In this document: piece after piece, positions 22,259-33,600 of the stretch
Layout of the letters: each line of letters starts with the position of its first letter
Position numbering within the stretch: position 1 is the stretch's first letter
Assembly (NCBI GenBank): GCA_013076295.1
Contig: RQOL01000699.1
Coordinates: 3,100,001 to 3,164,000 of the forward strand
DNA length: 64,000 nt
Direction of reading: 5' to 3'
Origin: Sanderia malayensis
Taxonomy: Eukaryota; Cnidaria; Scyphozoa; Semaeostomeae; Pelagiidae
Program-made: the position numbers and the translations under genes
Notes under the pieces: generated by a model
What the model was told of the DNA's origin: nothing
The model's database searches: none
Seen by the model: only the letters and a program-made list of their open reading frames with translations

Positions 22259-23637
22259 TACGGATGTTTTGGAGAGAAAAGTTATTCTTGTCGTTCTTTC
22301 AACAAAACTCTCTCTCGTTCAGCATGCGTTGCGTGCATCATGCGCTAAACGCCACAGTACGCTGGCGTTTAGCTCTCCCACGTTTCTACAATTGCACGAA
22401 AAAATTGACCAGCTCAAGCCGCCCTACTAGTAAAAGTTTCTTAAATTTTCTATTGTTTTCTATTGTTAAGGAAAACAACAGAAAAAAGAATCCATTGTAA
22501 TTTAGCACAAAATCTACTAGTAAGTTTCTCATAAAGTGGTTTCTTATAAAAAAAACGTGTATTTATCAATTCGACGTTAGTGACACAGTTCAAACTAAGA
22601 AATAAATACATAATTAAGTCGACTAAATGGCAATGTTAGGATACAACAAGGAATACAAAAGCAAAGAACAAACAGGAAAGCTTACCAGCTGGCCAATACG
22701 TCCTACAAACTATACGTTGAAGTAACTTGCTTTTCTTCATCGGTCTTCATCTACAAACTTGAAAAAGTTAGTGTAGTGAAATGACAAGGTGTGGTCAACT
22801 TTATATAATACCAGAGTTGCCATGTGATGTCATAGTAACAACGTAACCAAGTCATCGTTTGGGAGGCTCAGGAATTTTCTTTGTTCTGCTTGATGCATTT
22901 GTTCCAATTGAGACCATGCAATTTGTTCCACTGAGAACATGCAATTTGTTCCACTGAGACCATGTAATTTGTTCCACTGAGACCATGCAATTTGTTCCAC
23001 TGAGAACATGCAATTTGTTCCACTGAGACCATGCAATTTGTTCCACTGAGAACATGCAATTTGTTCCAATTGAGACCATGCAATTTGTTCCACTGAGAAC
23101 ATGCAATTTGTTCCACTGAGACCATGCAATTTGTTCCACTGAGACCATGCATTGATGCTCCTAACAAAATACCGTGTGAAACGGCATTGATCTAAATTAA
23201 AATTTTTTTAGATTGTAAAAAATATGTATAAGTTTTTACAATTATTGGAATAAACGCACAAGGCGCTTACGTGATTGACACTTCAAATAATTTATGGATA
23301 ACATCTTTTATGGTATTTTTTACTAACCTTTTCGCTGAGGATGGGAGCTGTTAAAAGCTCCCGAAACTTCACGTATTACAAGACCAGAAATATCATCACG
23401 AGTCGGTCTCCTGACAAATTAGAGGGGCATAATTTGAGAAAAAAATAATTTGAGGGGCGTTTAAAAAAAAACGTTATGACTCATGACGATTTGGTTGGTT
23501 TGGTGCATACTTAAAATCATCAACCTTATCTCCACCTTATGCTAATTATGCTCATTTTGGTTGCTTTGTGAGTTGGAGGTTGAAAGGATTGGAATTTTTG
23601 TTGAAGTCGATTTATTTGCCTCTTGTCTTCTGAAATC
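22259..23637. other. Intergenic between divergent MAEL and CAPN5
   Basis: Contains the shared upstream region of both genes and a 23-bp minisatellite (22893-23153). A possible 5' noncoding MAEL exon with a donor at about 22690 (GCTG then GTAAGC on the minus strand) is conceivable but unsupported. No other gene seen. Confidence 0.5.
22893..23153. repeat. Minisatellite, about 11 copies of a 23/24-bp unit
   Basis: Unit CAATTTGTTCCACTGAGAMC followed by ATG. Variants alternate GAACATG and GACCATG, with some units reading CCAATTGAG (24 bp). The period is not a multiple of three, so three minus-strand frames are open as an artefact. Confidence 0.95.
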
Positions 23638-26600
23638 ATGGTGAGATATGCGAAATACCTAGGACAATCCTACAGCGATTTAAAATCGAAAGCTCAAAAA
23701 GAAGGACGCCTGTTTGAAGACGACCATTTTAAAGCTGAAACCAAGTCGTTGTTTTACAGCAGATCCTCTCCGCCCTTTCAAGTTGAATGGAAGAGGCCCA
23801 CGGTAAGTGACTCTGTTTAGTCTTTTTTACATTGAATTCTATTTTGCTACCCGTTTCTGTTATTAATTTATAGGTTTTTAAAAATTATTCATTTCGCTGT
23901 ACTTATTTTATGCATTTCACAACGGGATTTGCCTTGATTCTGATAAAAATTTCAAAATGGGCGTCTCCCACTGCGCTTCGTATTTTGGTTTTTGAGTTTT
24001 AATGAGGCAATTTGAGATCAACCATATCGATGTCAATATTGGTTTATACCTTATGTTTGTTATATATCTGGCTGCGTAGATTGTGAAAAACACAGCAAAA
24101 CGTTAATTTCAGATAAAATAGCCGATTTTAGTAGGATATCTTACAAATTTAGAGTGCAGGTTTTGTTTGGCTGAACTTGCCTAATTTCGGATTCGCGAAG
24201 CTGCGTGAGACCGGAAACACTTGAGTAGTAATTAGTGAAAGCAATTTGCGTGCGCTAGCTAGTTACCCAACGTGGATTGTATTATCCTTTCGTAGTCTAA
24301 ACAATCTCTAAAAATGTCTAAAGTTGAAAGAAATTATATACCTAGGACAGAAGTCAATTATCCTCTCGTATTTATGAATAATTATAAAAAATGGCACAAT
24401 TCACATGAATAATATTGCTTATGTGGGTTTTTTATTGGTGTATATATATGATATTGCTCTAAAAACATTAGAGTGGTATTTTTATTGTCTTGTTATTTTG
24501 TTAGGAAATTTGTGAGAACCCAAAGTTCATGATTGATGGTGCAAGTAGTGCTGATGTCACTCAAGGTCGAGTTGGCAACTGCTGGTTTGTTGCTGCGGTT
24601 GCATTGCTAGCTGAAGAGAAAAAGTTGTGGCCAAAGGTAGTTGAAGATTATACCCTGTTTTTATATGTCTGATTCAGTCTTTGTTAATAAACACTTCTAA
24701 AAATCTCTATTTAGCCCCCCTCTTTTAACCCCCTTCCCTATTAACCCCCCTGTTTTTGAAATTGTGATGGATTAAATCATAAAGGTTCATTAAAGTTATA
24801 TTGCAGTTATTTTACATACACACTTTTTTATAAGAATATGATCCATAAGAATATTGACCATTACATTACTGCAGCCATAAGTAAACATGAGGTTTATGCA
24901 AAATGTCTCGTGAATATGTTTATGTATGTCTGCTCAGTGATTGTAATAATAAGAATAGAAGTTTATCATGTCATAAACAGGAGTGTTTGTGAGTGCGACG
25001 TTTCGAGAGATGTTTCTCTCAGCATCGTAAATATGTTTACATGTTTAACTCTACTGTTGTCATAATGCACTGCAATACCTTCAATCATGGTATATAGCAT
25101 TATTTCATTTGTCTGCTCAGGTTATTCCAGACTACAAGAATCAAGAATTCAGTCCAGAGAAGCCAGAAGATTACCAGGGAATATTCAGATTCAGATTCTG
25201 GCGTTTTGGTGACTGGATCGAGGTGGTTGTGGACGATCGCCTGCCTGTCTCAAATGGCAAACTGTGCTACGTCAAATCCAAGACTGAAAATGAGTTTTGG
25301 AGTGCACTTCTCGAAAAGGCCTATGCAAAGTAAGCGCAAAACATATTGTCAGAAATCGTCCTTTTGTTGACCTAACTTCTAACTTCCCCTCAGATTGTGA
25401 ACTCAAATAGAATAGACTTTAATGACTTCAGGGGGCTGTATTAGTTAAATCGTGCAATGTGTAGCTCGTTCCAATGAAGATCCATCTACACTGGAGCTTA
25501 GAATGTTATAATATTACTATTACAGACGCTTTGCATCATAATCTTTCTAAGAACAAGAGCGACCTTCTGTTTCCCCCACCTTTCACTGATTTCAATGTTT
25601 GTTATTTCAGGCTTGCGGGGTCGTATGAGGCTCTCGAAGGTGGAAGCCCTGCGGAGGCGTTGGTCGATTTCACGGCTGGTGTCAGCGAAACTATTGATTT
25701 GGCGACTGGAAATTTTGCCAATGAGCTGGACAAGAGAAAAGAGCTATTCCAGAAACTCCAAAAGTACATGGATAGACAGTCAATGACAAGTGCATCAATA
25801 AATGTTTGTTGATGTTTCCATTTATTGGATCCAAACTAGAAGATTCTATTTATGCGTGCAGCACAGATTTAATAATGCAGTTCATTAATACTTTTTCGTT
25901 TTGAGTAATAGGCAATTTCTTGTTTTCTGTCAAGGTGACGAGCAGAGATGAAATGGAAGCGCGTCTCCCAACTGGCCTCGTTAAAGGTCATGCTTACAGT
26001 ATTACGGCTGTTGAGAAGGTGGAAATATTTCTGTTTTTCTTCCCCCAGATATTTCTCTTGTTTCACATTAAATCAAATGTTGTTGATAATTTATCTTTTT
26101 TTATTCTCCATTCACAGATTAAGCTTGGCGAGAGTTTCTTCTCTTCCTTCAATACAGAACGTTTGTTTCTCATCCGTCTGAGAAACCCATGGGGTGAGAA
26201 GGAATGGAATGGGGCCTGGAGTGATGGGTATTGAATGCTCTATATTCCTTTACTTTCTTTTATCCCACGATGAAGTTAAATAGCTACGTCATGGTAGATT
26301 TTTTCATCTGTGTCACCATCTCCTGTCATCCATTTCAGTTGAGATTTGCGTGTATTTTTGTCTAATTGGCCAGTTATTGATTCATTGTCAGGTCTGTTTT
26401 CAAAGAGGGCGCTTATTAGCGTGTTGAGGCGTTTTATGGATGATTTATGATACATTTATGTTGAGGAATATTTTCCTTTTCGTTTTCTTTTAGATCAGCC
26501 GAGTGGAACAAAGTCAGTCAGAAGCAACGTGAAAAACTTGGCATCACCGTGGAAAATGATGGAGAATTTTGGTAAGTTGAAAAATCCTTCACTGCTGTAT

Positions 26601-29565
26601 TTGCTGCCGATATTATTGCCAATATTATGATGGCATACATGTGAATTGTGCCATCTCTAGAAGAAACAGTAAGCTATTATATTGGAACAACAGGCTGGAT
26701 GCATAGTTCATAAGTTTTCATACAACTTGGGTTTTTAATGTAGCATTTCAGTGATCAAAGACAGCTGACTCGACCCCCCGAAGCGATACGTCATTATCAA
26801 TGGTATTTTATCACGCTGAATGAACATTCCAGGGGGGTTAATTCAAGGTGATATATGAGAATCGGTGTTTAGTCCCGATGGTTGTCTGTTTTCTAATAAA
26901 ACTCCGTTTACTTATTTTGAAGGATGTCTTTCGAGGACTTCTGTCGCCATTTCAGCAAGATAACCGGGTGTCGCTTAGTGAACACGTCTCTCTTGAGCTT
27001 GCACAAAACATGGAACGAAGGAGCACATAAGTTCAGATGGGTTCCCAATCAGAATGCAGGCGGATGCATCAATAACAAGCAATCGTTTCTCACCAATCCA
27101 CAGGTACTCCAGTTCAAATGCCTATTGCTATTTTTTAATTGCATCCTCTTGATTTGTTAAATTTACGGTTTCTGTGGACATACTCGTTGTGTTGAATGAC
27201 AAAGGAAAGGAAGAGTGAAATATGTGTAGGATTTAACGGTTGAAATTTGTCGAGTCGAACATCCATGGGAAATAAGAAACCAACCCTTTCGAATTAGTGA
27301 GAGTTCCCAGCTATCAAGGGTCGAATTTGAGTTTTGAATAAGGCAAGTGAACTCAGTGGAGTTATTAACGGATATTATTATATATTAAAATACTTCCAAT
27401 ATTTAGTAACGCAGCATTCTTTTGCATTTCTCTCATTGCAGTATCGATTTGATATTACTGGAAGTGAGAAAGATGTTGCCATGGTAAGCTTGATGCAGAA
27501 AGACAAGCGACCAGAGAAGAGTCAGGGTAAAAAGGGAGACAATTTCACCATTGGATTTTTTGTCGCAAGGGTTCGTATTCATATTTTATATATGCAGTTT
27601 TGCAGTAGAATTTCGATGTGACGAACCAACAACGACTTTGTTGCTTTGGGACCTTATTCAACCAGGAATGCTTACTTTTGGGTCTTCTATACTTCATGAA
27701 GCTAATTAAGGGACTAGATTTTCAGATAGTTATGGCAGGAAGCTCGGTCTTGAGATATGTAATTTCATTTATTTTTTGTTTGTTTATTTCTCTTCTCATT
27801 TCTTTCTTCATTCACAAACTAGGTCGAACACAACCGGGAGTATCGAACTCATTCCGTGTATGAAAAAGCAGGCGACTGCACCTTCATCAACTCAAGAGAA
27901 GTTTTCTCCAGACTCGAACTTGATCCCGGTAGATATGTCATCATTCCATCAACCTTCCAGCCGGACGTAGCTGGCGAGTTCCTGGTCCGTGTTTACACAG
28001 ACAGTAACTCCCACTTCAGGTATTGTTAGTTAACATGCGCGAGGTTATCATACCTTGTTTTACCCTTTGTTTTGCTAATAGCCTCTCTTCTCCCCCCCCC
28101 CCCACAGTGGCAAGGCCCTTGAATCTCTTGATTAACTACACTGTTAGTGCATACTTGTGAATATTTCTTTCGTTTATTACTACAGTTGCACTGGGTGTTA
28201 ATAACCCACCATGTTTCTACGTGTCATAGGTACTTAAAGGACGATAAGCCAGTGCCAAGTTGTTGGTCCTGTTGCCCATTTGTCAAGTATCCACTTTGTG
28301 TCCTCTCCGTTTTTATCGACTCTCTGGACCACCTCAAGAAGAATAGCAGCCGAAGCCTAAGTATGTTTTGCCATGATATTGCTAATATGATAATATGGTA
28401 ACGATGATCAACTTTTGCTTTTAAATCAAGATGACAGTTGGATTATTGTGTTCTGACAGAGTGAACAGAGTGTTCTCTCTATCCTTATTACTATCCTATC
28501 CTATCGCTTTGAACATTGCTTCTCTATTGGATCTGCTCTAGACGGGTGCTTCTTGTATATTGATTTCAATAACTTGAGGCCCAATTTTGCTTGCAGATCT
28601 CACATTGCTTCTCCTGTTCTCTCTCTGTTTATCCCTCTTACGATTTATAACATTTTTTTCAGCACTTGATCCTTACGTTTCCATGGAATGCGAAGGTGTG
28701 AAAGTGAAAACCGCCGTTAAGAAGGACACGGAGAGTGCAAAGTACGATGACGGGGCCTTGTTCTACGTGAAAGAGCCTCAAACATCAATGCTAAAGCTCA
28801 AAGTAAGTAGCATGGTCTTCTATTAGACTCATTACATTGCGTCCCTGTGCCTCGCTCGTTACTCGCTCAACACAAGGCACAAGATACAACAACACAACAC
28901 AACAACACAAGGTTACACCTAAAACGAGCGACCAGAAACGAGTGAGACACAGGGACGCAATGTAGTAAGTCCAATCTTCTATCTAATGCCTGGTCTCACT
29001 GCATAATCCCATTGTTTATTGTGCTCCATTCATGTTACGAAAGCGATATCGATAGAACACAGGGAAACAAGGGGATTAAGTAATGAAAGAATCTGATTCT
29101 CTCTCTGACTTCAACTTCAGTAGTTCCAGGGATATTCGAACTGGGAGACGGAGGAGGGGGGGGGGCTGAGATACGTGGTCTCAATTTTTAAGAAAACTAA
29201 CCGATATCTCCTTTGATTTTTACAACACGTACTCTTTGCAATAGTTCCCCCCACCCCCAACCTTCCCGAGAGGTCGATAGGGTGTTCATATGTTAGTCGT
29301 CACATTGAAGTATATCTCAGTAAGTTCGTTAGACTTGAAGAATTGTAGTAGTTTGTTATTTGTCTTCTGTGCGAAGGTTTATGATCACAACACATTGATG
29401 CCGGATACCTACCTTGGTGAGGTTGAGCTGAAAATATCACCGAGTGATAAAACATTCCGTGAGACGCATCGGTTGAAGATTAAAAATGATGCAGGAGCCA
29501 TTGTTGATACAGATGGAAGTGTTACTATTCGCATTTCTTGCTCAAACAATCTCAGATTCATGTAA
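23638..29565 (+). CDS. CAPN5: Calpain-5-like cysteine protease (TRA-3 type, C2-domain calpain)
   Basis: Thirteen exons: 23638-23802, 24505-24636, 25121-25329, 25611-25803, 25935-26018, 26118-26227, 26494-26571, 26923-27103, 27442-27570, 27823-28019, 28230-28360, 28663-28802, 29377-29565; 645 residues, against 640 in human calpain-5. A calcium-dependent intracellular protease. Catalytic residues fall at Cys81 ([12 protein letters not shown]), His252 ([10 protein letters not shown]) and Asn284 ([14 protein letters not shown]). As I recall the family, these are the same numbers as in human CAPN5, and this distinguishes it from calpain-6, which has lost the Cys. After the protease core come the beta-sandwich CBSW domain (about 350-510; GGGCIN-like [20 protein letters not shown]) and a C-terminal C2 domain (about 520-645) in place of penta-EF hands. 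Predicted active. Some donors are weak (GTTTGT at 25804, GTTCGT at 27571). Confidence 0.95.
24880..25040. repeat. Copy 2 of the dispersed repeat, inverted
   Basis: Within a CAPN5 intron. GTCTGCTCAGTGATTG, AAGAATAGAAGTTTATCATG and GGAGTGTTTGTGAG match the reverse complement of about 63600-63780 and the fragment at 9404-9475. The family is also bounded by repeated GAACATGTTTGTGTT-type sequence. Confidence 0.65.
28824..28974. mobile_element. Foldback MITE of 151 bp with 8-bp target duplication
   Basis: Arms of about 36 bases contain ACATTGCGTCCCTGTG and its complement, with a few mismatches. They are flanked by direct repeats TCTTCTAT at 28816-28823 and 28975-28982. The interior is ACAACAC-rich. 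Lies in a CAPN5 intron; an 8-base duplication again suggests hAT mobilisation. Confidence 0.75.
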
Positions 29566-30694
29566 TTTTCACTTCAAATGCACTGCACGCTGCCCCCCTA
29601 TCTATTTATTTAGCCCCCTTTTTCAATAGCCTCGTATTTTGTTGGGCACTTTTTGCATTGAATGGGTAATAAGCTTAGGGAATGCTTATATTTGCTGGCT
29701 GATATATGATATCGCTGTTTTTTGATTTTGCACTTTTTGGAACTGATAAAATATATTCGATAAAAGAAGACTCTTATAGACCTTCGATGTCTATCCAAGT
29801 TTTATTGGTTCAATTTATTTATTTTTCAGTATTTATTCTCTTTTTACTTTAAATATATTGGTAGGTTTAAATATGTTATTTGCATTTGGGGGAATTTTCT
29901 AATGACGTTACTAACACTATGTAGTATAATATCGCGTAAAAAACTAAGACTTTTAATTTTTGCTTTTTGCATGTATTTCTAAGGCCTGCACTTTTGGATA
30001 ATGGTTTTAAATATTATATATTCAATCTTTAAATGTTCAATTTTTACTTTGTATTTTCATTTCTATGACAATACTTAATCAATAGATTTCGCTGAATTTT
30101 TGTCAACTTCTTTTGATTACGTTACTTTCACTCAATAGCGTTTATTACCACCTGAAATCATTTCAAATTTGAAAGAACACGTATTTATTACTATCTTACC
30201 ATTTTCTAAACATAATCATTATTTAATCAATTTTTAATTAAAATATTTTGTACTTTGAGTTAAAGAATTTCAATAGGAGCAATTGTTTTGAGCCTGAAAA
30301 ATATTTACTCCATTTGCGAATGTCACGTGGTAAGTACCGGCCTCTAAAAAATTTTTACCATCCAAGACAGCTGGAAAATTATCATGCAAAATAGATGACT
30401 TACTTTCAGTGGAAACAATTAGGGAAATAGACGTGGATTTGTCTGTGGATATGATAGGGAGTTATTGCTAGAAATTTGCCTCAACTAACGACGAAATATA
30501 TTGCAATGTCAAGCCGTGCAAAAGTGGCCCAAAGGTAAGCAATGCATGCAGTGCAGTAACGCTTAGGCCTATTATGATTGTGACGAGAAGAGACACACCC
30601 TTTAAAAGACAATTTGAGTAATCAAACTGAATAGTCTTTAATAATTATCTACATTGTTTCTTTGCAGTAAGAGTATCTTAACGTAATTGAAAAC
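29566..30694. other. Intergenic CAPN5 to LIPE, with LIPE 5' UTR
   Basis: Very AT-rich. The 5' part is the CAPN5 3' UTR. Near its end a probable LIPE 5'-UTR exon stops at 30534 (AAAG then GTAAGC). Its intron ends with TTTGCAG at 30667, just before the coding exon. Confidence 0.5.
30505..30684 (+). promoter_or_regulatory. Spliced upstream ORF in LIPE leader
   Basis: An ATG at 30506 starts MSSRAKVAQ. If the intron 30535-30667 is removed, the frame continues SKSILT and stops at TAA, before the main LIPE start at 30695. This would be a 15-codon upstream ORF able to reduce LIPE translation. The splice sites are good; use is inferred. Confidence 0.4.
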
Positions 30695-33600
30695 ATGGAG
30701 GAAAGATACTGCGAATACGATAAAGAAGATCAATTATTTTCCAAATTACATCAAACCATATTTGACAACAGAGAATACTTTTCGAAAGGGAAGAAGTCTA
30801 TACATTCAAATTTTTTCGACACTTTCGTCAGGATTCTGAACGTCCTAGAGCCCTTGAAGGAGTCTCTTGAACACCTGCAAGAAGTTTGCGCTGAATTTGA
30901 CCTGGCAAGGGATGTTAAAGGAAATGGATTTCGAAGCCTGATTTGCATCACCGAGAAATGCATGGCGAAAATTTTGGAAATCTCCTCCTACATTGGAAAG
31001 AACAGAGATAGGTTCTTCTTCAGGTCATATCACTTTTACATGGAAATAGAATCATATGGACAAGTTATACTGAGACTCTTTACCATCATTCAACTGTCAC
31101 TAAGTGTCAGTACCATATTAGATAGTGGCTCACTTTTTCCGGATGAGGATAAGTACTCTGAAGAGTTAGATGGCCTGTTGGATGATTTTGAAACCATCAG
31201 TAGAGAATGCTTCTATGGCAGAAGCTTTGGATTTCAGGTATAAAATGAATCCAGCTCATTTTAGCTATCTCCAATACTGTCTACAGTAAACACCCACATA
31301 TAGAACCTGTAAATTTTCATCCAGGCTATTGTTCCAAGACAAAAGGCTATTGTTTCTTCTATTGTTTTGAGCAGCAAAATCACCCTGAAGGTTCTTAATC
31401 CATTGGTTCTTATATGCGGGTTTTTACTGTATCCCAAACACCTCATTATTTTTACATTTTGATTCCCTAATATACCCTAATATACAGAACAACAGAAATA
31501 TTGAATGTTCCATATGTTTTAAAAAACATGTCCATGAATCATATCCCAGGCATTGGTTCTGTCTATGGGTGACTTGTATATTACACGGTATTTCAAGGGT
31601 CATTTAGTTAAGCATAGTAGATAGTTACAGTATATGCTAATTTGATGAAGATCTTTTAGTTTACCCCGGCACTTCAGCAAAGTCTTCAAGTAATCGCAGT
31701 GGCAATGACAGCGTATGGTGACGGGTTCAAGCACCACAATGGCTCAACTGCAAGAGCACTGTCCTCATTTTTGCATAGCGGAAAGTACGTTGTTGATCCA
31801 GAGCTACGAGCAAAGAGAATGGTTGAACTCACCAATCATGTTGACATGCCATTCTGCAAAGCATTCTGGTCTTTAACTGAGAACCATGGGATACAGGTAA
31901 GGTTTCAAATGATATTAAGGGATTGGGGTGTTTTAGGGGTGTTACTGCGCACAACAGAAGTTGCAAAATAATCAAGTTAACTGAACGGAAGATTGTCTTT
32001 CACCTCAAGTTTTATAAAACAATACCTTATTCTTCATGGACCAACTCTTTAACCCAAGCAGAAAATAATCTTGGAAAAATTGTGAGGAATGGATCCATTT
32101 GTTGGCGAAGTACAATTTTGTATTCAGTTGACATCCGTTATCTCGACTGCCGACTTTCTCAAACATTCTCTTTCTTGAATGATTTTCTATCTTCCCACAT
32201 TTTTTATGGTTTAGTTTTGTCATCTGTTATTATAAACAATTTTGGACAAATTTTAATTGTTGAGAGTTTGACATAATGGATTTCAAATGTGGTAAGCTTT
32301 GAAGAGAATCCAGCCATACTTATTGCTTACATCGTGAGCTTAACAAATCCAGCATCTACTGATTGGGTACTAAAATCCATCTAAGGGACTCAGTTCTTTA
32401 TAAATAGTTTTTTATGATAGATGTTGTCATTATGTTGAGTAAAATGAATATAATTTAGGTAGCTTGAATCTTTCTCATAAGCTGTGAGTTGTTGGAAATT
32501 TTACTTTGCATTTTCTTGTAGCATGTGCCAATGTTGATCTGCCCGAATTTGGCCATAAACAGAGAGATGGTCATTGAAGTTGAGCCTCTGAAAATCCCAG
32601 TTGCTGGCAGGGTAGAAACAATTGACCCTTGCTTTGCAGCCCCAAAACCAAAACGAATAGCTGTGAGACTTCTTTCATACTCTCATAGAGAAGGGCAGGT
32701 TTGTACTTATATTTATTTCCATATGCGTAATGCTAAGTCAGTTGTGTAGTGTATGTATATATAGCCTACAGATTACGGCTGAGCAGTTGAACCTAATCAA
32801 GATATAAATGGAACAATATAACTGAACAGACAAACTCCCAAATGTGATTGCGAGAAACGAAACATGGCAAAAACGTTCAGTTGAATAGCAGCCCTTATAT
32901 AGAGAAAAATGTAAACTATAACTGACTGATGCATTCACCACTTTTAGCTTACTCATTTGGTATAGGTTTTGTTTAAAAATCCAACTTCTTTCAGAAAATC
33001 TCGCTTACCTCATTATGACGAACGTTGAAATTTCCAAAATGATATTTTGAAATAGACCGAAATCTGGGTAACAAATAGTCGAAACCTACTAATTAGAGCC
33101 TTTTGATCATTTTGAGACAAGTTTCAGATCTCTAGGTCAATTGGTTCAAAAGTTGGTCCTGAGGGCTGCTCGCAACAAGTGAATTACTTTATGTATCTTC
33201 CATGAACGTTAAAATTGCAAAAATGATATTCTGAAATAGACTAAAATCTGGGTAACAAATAGTCGAAACATACTATTTAGGGCCTTCTGATCACGTTGAA
33301 ACAATTTTCAGCTTTCTAGGACAATTGGTTCAAAAGTTGAAAATTTCAAATCCTCGCGGTTAGTGAATAACCTTATGTATCCATCATGGAAGTCTAAGTT
33401 TGAACAACGAAAAATTTAAAATGATTGAAATTTGGCTCACAAATAGTGGAAACATACTATTTAGGGCCTTCTGATCACGTTCAAACAATTTTCAGCTTTC
33501 TAGGACAATTGGTTCAAAAGTTGAAAATTTCAAATCCTCGCGGTTAGTGAATAACCTTATGTATCCATCATGGAAGTCTAAGTTCGAACAACGAAAAATT

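Noticed and set aside
22690..22760. Minus-strand frame MKKSKLLQRIVCRTYWPA upstream of MAEL
   Set aside because: MAEL has its own family-typical start at 22258, so this is at most 5' UTR.
22830..23167. Three overlapping minus-strand frames of about 99 codons encoding repeated SGTNCMFSVEQ-type units
   Set aside because: By-product of a 23-bp minisatellite; all three frames open equally.
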